Positions 1-5,888 of a DNA stretch of 6,346 nt are shown here, in pieces. The notes under the pieces were generated by a model, which was not told where the DNA came from, did not search any database, and saw only the letters and a program-made list of their open reading frames with translations. Position 1 is the first letter of the stretch. Every line of letters starts with the position of its first letter. The stretch is from Deltaproteobacteria bacterium. Lineage in GTDB: Bacteria > Desulfobacterota > UBA8473. The stretch is from positions 1-6,346 of the forward strand of contig JAUXHQ010000120.1 of assembly GCA_030621455.1 (NCBI GenBank), written 5' to 3'. The translations under genes were made by a program, and so were the position numbers.

Positions 1-207
1 CTTCTTGCCTCCCAAAACATCGGGGAGCGCTCCGGCGATCTGGTCGGCAAAGGCCATTCCGACAAACAGAACGGAACCTAAAAGTAAACCCAGTACAAGG
101 AGCCGCTTCCGGTCACCAAGTATGGTATTCGACACATCAAGCTCCCACTTTGCATGGGCCCTGGCGCCCATCATCATAAAATTACCCCACGCCTTAAAAA
201 AATTCAT
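1..207 (-). CDS. N-terminal fragment of a membrane or exported protein, possibly TauE/SafE-like (3' end outside window)
   Basis: Only the first 69 codons are present and the frame is still open at base 1. The ATG at 207-205 is preceded by a strong AGGAGG (223-218) with a 10-base spacer, so the start is secure. Residues 1-35 are polar and amphipathic, beginning MNFFKAWGNFMMMGARAHAK and continuing through a KWELDVSNTILGDRKR-type stretch. Residues 36-53 form one hydrophobic segment ending in an AFA-D sequence that could be a signal-peptidase site or the edge of a first membrane helix. From memory, a similar lead sequence starts the long TauE/SafE-type sulfite or sulfonate exporters of Desulfobacterota; this is recollection, not a search. 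It lies 74 bases behind the last receiver gene with no terminator between them, so it is probably co-transcribed. A second anion carrier would fit the DASS permease upstream. The reading frame is well supported; the product name is tentative. Confidence 0.7.
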   Translation of the reverse strand, partial: MNFFKAWGNFMMMGARAHAKWELDVSNTILGDRKRLLVLGLLLGSVLFVGMAFADQIAGALPDVLGGKK

Positions 208-281
208 CTCAACTCTGCCTCCTTTCTGACTGGTAGGATATCAACCACTATTCAGCGCCCATCCACTAAAAACCACTTCCA

Positions 282-713
282 TCAACTTCCCTGAACCATC
301 ATCGTCTCCATATTCTTAATCTTTTCTTCCTGTATCGATTTTTTCTTGTGAGCATCCTGAAGCTTGTACAGGAGTTCATCGATATCCATGGGCTTCATGA
401 GGTAATCGAAGGCGCCAAGTTCCATGCCCTCAACTGCAACCTCAACACTGGCATGACCGGTGAGCATAATTACTTCAATCAAGGGATCTCGCTTCTTGAG
501 CTGCCTCAGTGTCTCTATGCCGTCCATCCCCGGCATCCTCACGTCCAGAACGACTACATCCACTTGCTCCTGATCCACAAACTTAATGGCTTCCTCACCG
601 CTTTTGACCCCTGACACATTAACATTCCGCTTTTTCATGCGCTTCAGCAATGTGTCCAGAAACTCCACCTCATCATCTACAAAGAGCACATTAAACGCTT
701 CCACTTGTATCAC
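282..713 (-). CDS. Receiver-only response regulator (third competent receiver of the cluster)
   Basis: This 143-residue CheY-like receiver has no output domain. Visible active-site residues are the acidic pair D13-D14, phospho-acceptor D57 in a VVVLDVRMPGMDG block, T85 in VIMLTGH, and K107 in FDYLMKP. After the receiver (about 8-122) a charged helical tail follows (KKKSIQEEKIKNMET), resembling the tail of the regulator at 1229-1660. The GTG start at 713 overlaps the TGA of the upstream receiver as GTGA, which suggests translational coupling. A second GTG at 704 (starting MEAFNVLF) is also possible, because the AGAGGGGG stretch sits at a more normal distance from it; that would give 140 residues. 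The LTGH and AFDYLMKP blocks are typical of NtrC-family receivers, yet there is no AAA+ or HTH region. It presumably takes phosphate from the neighbouring kinase and acts by protein contact. The family call is firm; the target is unknown. Confidence 0.93.
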   Translation of the reverse strand: MIQVEAFNVLFVDDEVEFLDTLLKRMKKRNVNVSGVKSGEEAIKFVDQEQVDVVVLDVRMPGMDGIETLRQLKKRDPLIEVIMLTGHASVEVAVEGMELGAFDYLMKPMDIDELLYKLQDAHKKKSIQEEKIKNMETMMVQGS

Positions 714-1081
714 CCCCTCTTAGCGACTGCTTGCCGGATCTTTCTGAGCAGTTCCTCCAGGTCACACGGTTTGGTGAGATAATCAAATGCCCCCAGTTCC
801 AATCCTTCACTAGCCGCCTTTTCCGAACCGTGGCCTGTGAGCATGATCACCTCCATTGCCGGACAGATCTTCTTAAATATCTTGAGTGCTTCAATACCAT
901 CCATATCTTCCATCTTCAGGTCCAGAACAGCCACATCGAAGTCCTTCTTCCTCATAATGCCGAGGGCGTCCGCCGCGCTCAATGCCGGGGTTACGTCGAT
1001 CTTCCTCTTTGACAACCGTTTGCATAAAACGCTTACGTACCCCTCCTCATCATCTACCAAAAGGAGTTTTATAGGTTCCAT
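710..1081 (-). CDS. Receiver-only response regulator with an altered MPGMDG motif
   Basis: This 123-residue protein is a single receiver with almost no tail. It keeps D10-D11, phospho-acceptor D54, T82 and K104, so it should be phosphorylatable. The loop after the acceptor Asp reads LKMEDMDG instead of the usual xxMPGMDG, so the conserved Pro-Gly is replaced by Glu-Asp. The segment after the conserved Thr reads LTGHGSEKAASEG, unlike the GHASVE/GHATVE of its neighbours. The ATG at 1081-1079 has AAAGGA (1096-1091) upstream with a 9-base spacer. Its stop overlaps the start of the next receiver by four bases, so the two are probably made together. A 147-base gap separates it from the preceding receiver gene, the longest gap inside the kinase-receiver part of the cluster. 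It has no output domain, so a role as a phosphate sink, relay or protein-binding switch is inferred. Confidence 0.93.
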   Translation of the reverse strand: MEPIKLLLVDDEEGYVSVLCKRLSKRKIDVTPALSAADALGIMRKKDFDVAVLDLKMEDMDGIEALKIFKKICPAMEVIMLTGHGSEKAASEGLELGAFDYLTKPCDLEELLRKIRQAVAKRG

Positions 1082-1102
1082 TTGACATGTTCCTTTCTAG
1101 CC

Positions 1103-1116
1103 CGGATTCCCATCCG
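1103..1116 (-). promoter_or_regulatory. Small hairpin just upstream of the ribosome site of the 710-1081 receiver gene
   Basis: On the coding strand CGGAT-GGGA-ATCCG forms a perfect 5-bp stem with a four-base loop. It ends 6 bases before the AAAGGA ribosome-binding sequence. It has no U-tract, so it is not a classical terminator. It could affect ribosome access or RNA stability, or be chance. Confidence 0.25.
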
Positions 1117-1152
1117 ATCATACACGCACAGACCGGCAAAGACAAAAGTTCC

Positions 1153-1170
1153 GTCACATTACCGGGTGAC
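1153..1170 (-). promoter_or_regulatory. Inverted repeat GTCAC-N8-GTGAC in the gap between receiver genes
   Basis: Two perfect 5-base arms separated by 8 bases lie in the middle of the 147-base gap (1082-1228). The size would suit either a dimeric-regulator site or a short RNA hairpin. No recognisable -35/-10 pair was found next to it, so the call rests on symmetry alone. Confidence 0.2.
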
Positions 1171-1228
1171 CTACCTGTCTCGCCACACAGAGTCATCCTT
1201 TGAATGCAACCTCCATCTTTTGTAGACA

Positions 1229-1660
1229 CTAGTCAAATTGGGAAGAGAGCTCTCTTATCTTTGCATCTCTGATCTTCTCTTCATGCAGGCGCTTTTTATC
1301 CTTTGCCTCCCCGATCTTGGAGAGAAGCTGGTCCATCTCGCATGGCTTCATAAGGTAATCAAATGCCCCCAATCTCATCCCTTCTATCGCTGATTCCACG
1401 GTGGCATGTCCTGTAAGCATAATAACCTCCACCAGTGGAAACCTCTTCTTTATCTCCTGCAGCGCCTCTAACCCATCCATTCCCGGCATTTTCACATCAA
1501 GGACAACAACATCGATCATTCTGTTAGATGCGAGTTTGTCCAGCGCCTCATGCCCGCTGAACACGCCGGCCACGTTGAGACCCTTCTTTGTTAGTCGTTT
1601 TGTCATGGTTTCCACAAACGGTTCCTCATCATCAACCAGCATTACATGTGTCGTAATCAT
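1229..1660 (-). CDS. Receiver-only response regulator directly downstream of the kinase
   Basis: This 143-residue receiver has a full active site: D10-D11, phospho-acceptor D55 in VVVLDVKMPGMDG, T83 in VIMLTGH, and K105 in FDYLMKP. The receiver covers about residues 5-120. A charged, probably helical tail follows (KKRLHEEKIRDAKIRELSSQ), with no DNA-binding or enzymatic domain. The ATG at 1660 is chosen over an in-frame upstream extension to 1690 because GGGAGGG lies 7 bases before it and the protein then starts MITTHVMLVDDEE, normal for this fold. It is the closest receiver to the histidine kinase, 81 bases behind it, and so the most natural first partner. The sequence from the acceptor Asp to the KP motif is strongly similar to the receiver at 282-713, indicating a duplicated pair. 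The family call is firm; the downstream partner is unknown. Confidence 0.94.
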   Translation of the reverse strand: MITTHVMLVDDEEPFVETMTKRLTKKGLNVAGVFSGHEALDKLASNRMIDVVVLDVKMPGMDGLEALQEIKKRFPLVEVIMLTGHATVESAIEGMRLGAFDYLMKPCEMDQLLSKIGEAKDKKRLHEEKIRDAKIRELSSQFD

Positions 1661-1667
1661 AAGATAA

Positions 1668-1674
1668 CCCTCCC
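1668..1674 (-). promoter_or_regulatory. Ribosome-binding site that fixes the start at 1660
   Basis: GGGAGGG on the coding strand, 7 bases before the ATG. Its position inside the longer open frame argues against the upstream start at 1690. Confidence 0.75.
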
Positions 1675-1741
1675 TGTTGTAACTTCTCAAAACTCAGTGG
1701 TGGTTAATTATATCTAAGCCGGTGGGACACTTACCCCCTCT

Positions 1742-3430
1742 TCACGCCTCTTTCTCCCCCGTATGAACGGGAAACCTCACGTGGAAGGTTGTTCCCTTTC
1801 CCACTGCACTGTTGACACTGATCCTTCCACCCATCCTGTCAATGATTCCGTAGCAGATGGACAGCCCGAGTCCTGTTCCCTGACCCACGGGCTTTGTGGT
1901 AAAGAATGGGTCAAATATCCTCTGGACTTGAGCCTCAGGGATACCACACCCGGTATCGGACACGTCGACAACCACATAATCACCACCGCTGCGGGTGGTT
2001 ACCATTACCATCCCTCCGTCTTTACCCACAGCATCGATAGCATTATTTATCAGGTTGAGAAGAACCTGCTGAACCTCCGAGGGCGATGCCGTTATAGGGG
2101 GGATCTTAAGGTCAAGATCCGTGTCTATCTTTGTGTTGCTATACCTTGCCGTCCTCCGGGAAAGTCCCACTACTTCTTTGATCAGGTCGTTCAATTGGAG
2201 ATCGGACAGCTTCGAATCCGTCTTTCTGGCGAAACTCAACAACTTATGGGTAATCTGCTTGCACCGCGTTCCCTGTGCCTTTATCTGTGCGAGCGCGCGT
2301 TGAAACTCATCACGGTTATCACTCTTAATAATTTCGTCTTCTTCCAACAGGTCTTCCATCCAACCGGCCTCTTCCACCATGATAGCTACGGGGTTGTTCA
2401 CCTCGTGGGCTATACCTGCAGCCAATTCCCCTATGGACGCAAGTTTTCCGGCCTCGATAACCTGATCATGCATCTTCGCCCTTTCCAGATAAGCTGTCTC
2501 CATGCGTCCCACCAATCTCCTGGCGAGAAAAAAGCTGATGACCATTACGGAAACAAAGGTGATAAGAGAGATGAAAACAACCAACCTCCTTGCCTGATGG
2601 AGTGATGAGAAGGCATCTGCGGAGTCCTGTTGGCAAACAAGGATCCATTCTCCATCCTTAAGCCCGGAAATGGCATAGATTGTCTTGTTACCCGTTTCTC
2701 CCTCATCCTCGATGATTGAAACCCCGGTCTTGGGGACAACCACATCCGAGATGGGACTCAAAAAAGAAAGCTCTTGTCTTTTAAATCTCGGTTTCGTCTG
2801 GAAGTAGCCGTTCCGGTTCAGGATAAATGCATGACCCGTCTTGCCTATACTCACGTCTTCAACCAGCGAAGTAAATTCTTCTATATCTATGGTAGACCTT
2901 AGAATCCAAAATCTCCCCCCCCCATCTCTCACCTTTATCGCTATAATGAAATGGGGCAATCCCCGGAGACCAAGAAAGACATCACTGATGAAAAATTCTC
3001 TCATCATCGCCTTCTTGAACCAGTCCGCATCAGAATACATGGCGTCTTCAAGTTTGAAGAGACCCGCATAGGTCCGCTGGTGTCCCGTGTCGTCCACTAC
3101 CCCCAAGTCCACAAACTCCCCGTACCTCTCCTGAAACACGTCCAGCCTCGCTCGCAGAAACGAGTTGTCGAGGAGCTGTTCTATGGTAGATGAATCTGCA
3201 AGCGCCTGCATATTGGCGAGCTTTTCATTCAAGAATGTATCTATGTTTATCTTGTGCTCCCACACTATGGTTTCCAGATGCGTTACCACACTCTTCTTCA
3301 GGGAGCGACTGAAATGATATATGGTAACCCCCCCGATCGAAACGAGGGGGATAATTGAGATACATACCATCAATATCACTATCATCCTAACGAGTAAGCG
3401 ATAGTATTGTCGCGTTTTATCGGGTTCCAT
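1742..3430 (-). CDS. Membrane sensor histidine kinase with Cache-like extracytoplasmic domain
   Basis: This 562-residue kinase should autophosphorylate on a His and pass phosphate to the receivers encoded beside it. Helix 1 is at about 13-34 and helix 2 at about 283-303. Between them lies a roughly 245-residue extracytoplasmic region of Cache type, including an ADWFKKAM stretch (135-142) and the typical ISDVFLGLRGLPHFIIAIK run (148-166). No HAMP or PAS domain is evident: a short coiled-coil-like linker leads into the HisKA segment with H342 in AHEVNNP. The ATPase part has the N-box around N462-N463, DTGCGIP (492-498), the F-box IFDPFF (505-510) and GQGTGLGL (516-523). The order resembles ZraS/NtrB-like kinases. 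The ATG at 3430 has only a weak purine stretch upstream, so the start is moderately sure. A run of nine G encodes G170-G172 in the sensor. The ligand is not readable from sequence; an anion or carboxylate carried by the neighbouring permease is only a guess. Confidence 0.95.
   Translation of the reverse strand: MEPDKTRQYYRLLVRMIVILMVCISIIPLVSIGGVTIYHFSRSLKKSVVTHLETIVWEHKINIDTFLNEKLANMQALADSSTIEQLLDNSFLRARLDVFQERYGEFVDLGVVDDTGHQRTYAGLFKLEDAMYSDADWFKKAMMREFFISDVFLGLRGLPHFIIAIKVRDGGGRFWILRSTIDIEEFTSLVEDVSIGKTGHAFILNRNGYFQTKPRFKRQELSFLSPISDVVVPKTGVSIIEDEGETGNKTIYAISGLKDGEWILVCQQDSADAFSSLHQARRLVVFISLITFVSVMVISFFLARRLVGRMETAYLERAKMHDQVIEAGKLASIGELAAGIAHEVNNPVAIMVEEAGWMEDLLEEDEIIKSDNRDEFQRALAQIKAQGTRCKQITHKLLSFARKTDSKLSDLQLNDLIKEVVGLSRRTARYSNTKIDTDLDLKIPPITASPSEVQQVLLNLINNAIDAVGKDGGMVMVTTRSGGDYVVVDVSDTGCGIPEAQVQRIFDPFFTTKPVGQGTGLGLSICYGIIDRMGGRISVNSAVGKGTTFHVRFPVHTGEKEA
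2915..2923 (-). repeat. Nine-base G tract inside the kinase sensor domain
   Basis: An uninterrupted run of nine G on the coding strand encodes three glycines (G170-G172) in the extracytoplasmic sensor. The frame is open as given. Mononucleotide runs of this length can slip during replication or transcription and are also prone to assembly error. Confidence 0.9.
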
Positions 3431-3496
3431 TTTTATTCTTTTTACCTGTCCCTCACCTACGCCATCCTTTGCTGTGCTCTGTTATCAGACACCACC

Positions 3497-5104
3497 TCAT
3501 TGGCTGTTTGCTTCCAGCACGGCCCTTGCCGTTTCGGTGATGCCCTCCGGAAACCCTATTACATTGAATACTACCATAAACCCCAGGACCCATGTAATTG
3601 CCAGGCAGATGGCCCATAAAGCAAACCCGTACTTGACAAAGTCAAAGGGGCTGATCATCCTTTCGCCTGAATCAGGATACACGCCAAGTCCGTAAACAAT
3701 AGCGTTATTCGGGGTTCCCACTATCAAGAAGTGAGCGAAGGAAGTGGAAAATGCGGTAGCCAAACCGATCGCCCAAGGCTCTCCCACCGTTCCGGTCATA
3801 ATACCCATGGGTATGACTATCGGTCCAAGCAGGGCTGTAGTGCCGGCATCTGACATGAAGTTTGTCACAAGACCTGAAAAACCGCTCATCCCGATCCAGA
3901 GACCGAGGCCACTTCCGACACCGCATTTTGCCATCGCATCAAGAAATATGTGGGCCAACCATACGGCTGCTCCTGACTCCTTGAGAAGGGCGCCCAGGGT
4001 CAAGGCGCCACAATACATAAACCATGCATCCCACGATATCCCTCCGAGGATTTTTTTCCAGTCAGATATCTTGAAAAGCACAGGGATTAACAATGCGAGA
4101 AGCGCGGGTCCTCCCAGTCCAAGGCCATGCCCTCCGAAGATCCACAATAAGAGTATCAACAGCATCATGCCCAATGCCACCTTCTCGCCATAGCTCATAG
4201 GCCCCATTCTCTGGGTCTCCTCCTTAATGGCAGCGAGGCCGGGAGTGAGATCTCTGGTTTGGACCTTCCTAAAGATAAACATCATATATATCGCCACAGC
4301 CAGTCCCAATACAGGGGAAAGGGGAAGACCATACATCATCCAGCGGCCAAAACTCATGGGAATGTTGTAATCGGCCCAAAAGCCCATCATTATGACATTA
4401 CGTCCGCCTGCTGCCGGCGATCCCACACCGCCCACGTTTAGGGCAAAGCAGAGAGACAGGAGGAGGAGTTTGGCGAGTTGCGGGTCATGCTGAATCGTTC
4501 CCTCTTTACTGTTGGCCGCTACCGCCCCCATGTAGACCGCGGCCATAACAGGGGCCATAAAAGCGGCCATGGCGTGAGCAGAGATAAATGCACCGATAAC
4601 GGACATGGACACGCACAAGACTATAATCGGTAGGGCAAACCCTTTTGTCCATCCCAGGATCCAGGTGGCCAGTCGTTTGTGCAACCCAACATCGATCACG
4701 GTAACACCCATGGCAAGCACGCCCAACAGGAAGAGGGGAGCGTCACCGGAAAAGGTCCTGCCTATCTCTTTGGTAGGCAGCAACCCAAAGAAATATGCAA
4801 AGATGGGCATCAGGATGCCTACAAGACCTATAGGTAAGGCCTCTGTGGCGAAATAGACTATGGCCATGGGTATCATTGCCAGGGTGAGCTTCATCTTCCA
4901 TGCTGCATCCGCCATATCAGTGGCCACATGCCAATCTATCATCCTCTGCCCGAACCCCTGTTTTTCCACCAATTCCACCATGCTATCCGGTGTGGGCACG
5001 AGAAATGCCACGATAAAAAACAAGGCCGCCCCCACAATCACCCATAACATCTTGTTTGCCAGCAATCCACCCCCACTTACATCATTTTCCATATCATGTT
5101 CCAT
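3497..5104 (-). CDS. DASS/SLC13-family anion permease with divergent Ser-Asn-Thr motifs
   Basis: This 535-residue polytopic membrane protein is assigned to the divalent anion:Na+ symporter (SLC13) family. Signatures in order are a short cytoplasmic N-terminus, a first helix (20-36), TEALPIGLVGILMPI (87-101), DVGLHKRLATWIL (138-150), first re-entrant hairpin with SAH (175-177), NVGGVGSPAAGGRN (223-236), second hairpin with SDA (418-420), and VGTPNNAIVYG (462-472). The two-fold repeat expected of DASS is visible, but each usual Ser-Asn-Thr tip is changed. The first-repeat GTP-type loop also differs from the normal TPPN form, while the second repeat keeps it. The ATG at 5104 is chosen over upstream starts because GGGAGGG ends 4 bases before it. 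The gene follows the CBS gene after 10 bases and precedes the kinase by 66. Known family members move dicarboxylates or sulfate; with the altered sites neither substrate nor Na+ coupling can be assumed. Confidence 0.92.
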   Translation of the reverse strand: MEHDMENDVSGGGLLANKMLWVIVGAALFFIVAFLVPTPDSMVELVEKQGFGQRMIDWHVATDMADAAWKMKLTLAMIPMAIVYFATEALPIGLVGILMPIFAYFFGLLPTKEIGRTFSGDAPLFLLGVLAMGVTVIDVGLHKRLATWILGWTKGFALPIIVLCVSMSVIGAFISAHAMAAFMAPVMAAVYMGAVAANSKEGTIQHDPQLAKLLLLSLCFALNVGGVGSPAAGGRNVIMMGFWADYNIPMSFGRWMMYGLPLSPVLGLAVAIYMMFIFRKVQTRDLTPGLAAIKEETQRMGPMSYGEKVALGMMLLILLLWIFGGHGLGLGGPALLALLIPVLFKISDWKKILGGISWDAWFMYCGALTLGALLKESGAAVWLAHIFLDAMAKCGVGSGLGLWIGMSGFSGLVTNFMSDAGTTALLGPIVIPMGIMTGTVGEPWAIGLATAFSTSFAHFLIVGTPNNAIVYGLGVYPDSGERMISPFDFVKYGFALWAICLAITWVLGFMVVFNVIGFPEGITETARAVLEANSQ

Positions 5105-5108
5105 AAAA

Positions 5109-5115
5109 CCCTCCC
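5109..5115 (-). promoter_or_regulatory. Permease ribosome-binding site sharing a base with the CBS stop codon
   Basis: GGGAGGG begins on the last base of the TAG stop of the CBS gene (5117-5115) and lies 4 bases before the permease ATG. Ribosomes finishing the CBS gene would be placed on the permease start, which suggests coupled translation. Confidence 0.75.
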
Positions 5116-5669
5116 TAAAACTTACAGCTTTTAATCCTTTCATCCACAAGCTTGAAGACGTCCGTCAGACGTAGAATGCCTACTATATCACCATTTTTGG
5201 TTACCAGGAGCCCCTGGTGGTGTCCGACAATGAATGTGTGCAACGCCTCACCCAGGGTTGCATCCACATCTACCATCTCACCTTCCGTCGGGATATACAT
5301 GGCATCTTTCACCTTCTTGTTCGCCACCCTGACGCATAAGGTTTCGAGATCACCCTGCCACAGGTTGTGTTTATCCAGCATGGACCTTATGAAATCAAGG
5401 CTTAAACCCGAAAGGGATGCGTGCGTGAGATTCCCGAAGTTTTTGTATTTCGGTTCAAGGCTCTTGATTACATCGAGTTGACTCAATTTCCCCACGATCT
5501 TCTTGCTGTCATCATAAACCAGGACAGCGCGATGCTTGTAATGTCTCGTGTCATGCTCTTCCTGTGCCTTTTCCAGGGCAAGAATAGCCTCGGACAGAAA
5601 ACTATCCTGATGCACTGTGGCATAATCCTTCAACGGCACCATTACATCTTTTACCTTTATCTTTCTCAT
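5115..5669 (-). CDS. Tandem CBS-domain protein, probable cytoplasmic regulator of the permease
   Basis: This 184-residue soluble protein has two CBS motifs. The first is at about 5-70 (KVKDVMVPLKDYATV ... KIVGKLSQLDVIKSL) and the second at about 118-178 (KVKDAMYIPTEGEMVDVD ... GDIVGILRLTDVFKLV). CBS pairs commonly bind AMP, ATP or related adenine nucleotides and gate attached or partner channels, transporters and enzymes. The two motifs here are separated by a linker of about 48 residues (71-118), longer than in compact CBS pairs, containing FGNLTHASLSGLSLDFIRSM. There is no membrane segment. The ATG at 5669 is preferred over an upstream in-frame start at 5705 because GAGGGGG ends 5 bases before it and the first CBS motif begins directly after. 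The gene leads into the permease with a 10-base gap, so a regulatory role on transport is the simplest reading. The ligand is not shown by sequence. Confidence 0.93.
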   Translation of the reverse strand: MRKIKVKDVMVPLKDYATVHQDSFLSEAILALEKAQEEHDTRHYKHRAVLVYDDSKKIVGKLSQLDVIKSLEPKYKNFGNLTHASLSGLSLDFIRSMLDKHNLWQGDLETLCVRVANKKVKDAMYIPTEGEMVDVDATLGEALHTFIVGHHQGLLVTKNGDIVGILRLTDVFKLVDERIKSCKF

Positions 5670-5674
5670 GTTAT

Positions 5675-5681
5675 CCCCCTC
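5675..5681 (-). promoter_or_regulatory. Ribosome-binding site that fixes the CBS gene start
   Basis: GAGGGGG on the coding strand with a 5-base spacer to the ATG at 5669. It lies inside the longer open frame and therefore argues for the shorter protein. Confidence 0.7.
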
Positions 5682-5793
5682 TAAAAATGCCGACAACTTC
5701 TGCAATCATTGCCTGTTAAAACCTTTCTTGACCTGTTCCCTATCCCCCGATTAACAAGAAGTCTCAGCGGTCACTAGGGCTATAGAGTCTTTT

Positions 5794-5851
5794 GCCGGAA
5801 GACACGTTCATTCCCCCATAACCGGTTTCTCCGGATCAAAGTGCGTCCGGC
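5794..5851 (-). promoter_or_regulatory. Possible folded RNA leader or intercistronic structure ahead of the CBS gene
   Basis: In the 219-base gap between the degenerate receiver and the CBS gene, the coding strand carries GCCGGA-CG-CAC (5851-5841), matched by GTG-TCT-TCCGGC (5805-5794). This gives a 6-bp stem, a small internal loop and 3 more pairs. Nested inside is a CCGG-AGAAA-CCGG hairpin (5834-5822), followed by a GGGGGAATG stretch. No U-tract follows, so it is not an ordinary intrinsic terminator. I compared it from memory with c-di-GMP (GEMM), TPP, fluoride and tetrahydrofolate riboswitch patterns and found no match. CCGG is self-complementary, so some of this pairing may be fortuitous. 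The rest of the gap (5670-5793 and 5852-5888) shows no convincing promoter. Confidence 0.3.
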
Positions 5852-5888
5852 CCTCTTCTCACTTGATGTTTTCAACCCCCTCTCCATT

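Noticed and set aside
1229..1690. Upstream start at 1690 for the kinase-proximal receiver
   Set aside because: The ATG at 1660 has a strong GGGAGGG at the right spacing and gives a normal receiver N-terminus; the extra ten residues look untranslated.
1707..1712. Perfect TATAAT on the minus strand between kinase and receiver genes
   Set aside because: No -35-like hexamer at 16-18 bases and no extended -10; a lone hexamer in AT-rich spacer is weak evidence for a promoter.
1763..2605. Long open frame on the plus strand (280 codons) opposite the kinase gene
   Set aside because: It is antisense to the conserved HisKA/ATPase region, its translation is rich in His, Cys and Pro with no recognisable domain, and no ribosome site was seen. 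It mirrors codon bias of the kinase.
3744..4193. Plus-strand open frame of 149 codons inside the permease gene
   Set aside because: It is an antisense shadow of membrane helices and re-entrant loops of the permease, with no family signature.
5702..5712. GCAAT-C-ATTGC palindrome upstream of the CBS gene, considered as operator or sigma-54 element
   Set aside because: The GG-to-GC spacing does not fit a -24/-12 promoter and the palindrome is short; nothing else supports an operator.
5761..5880. Known riboswitch class (c-di-GMP, TPP) in the CBS leader
   Set aside because: A CTGAGA string is present but the matching TPP core is missing, and the GEMM core bases are not in order; kept only as an unclassified structure.
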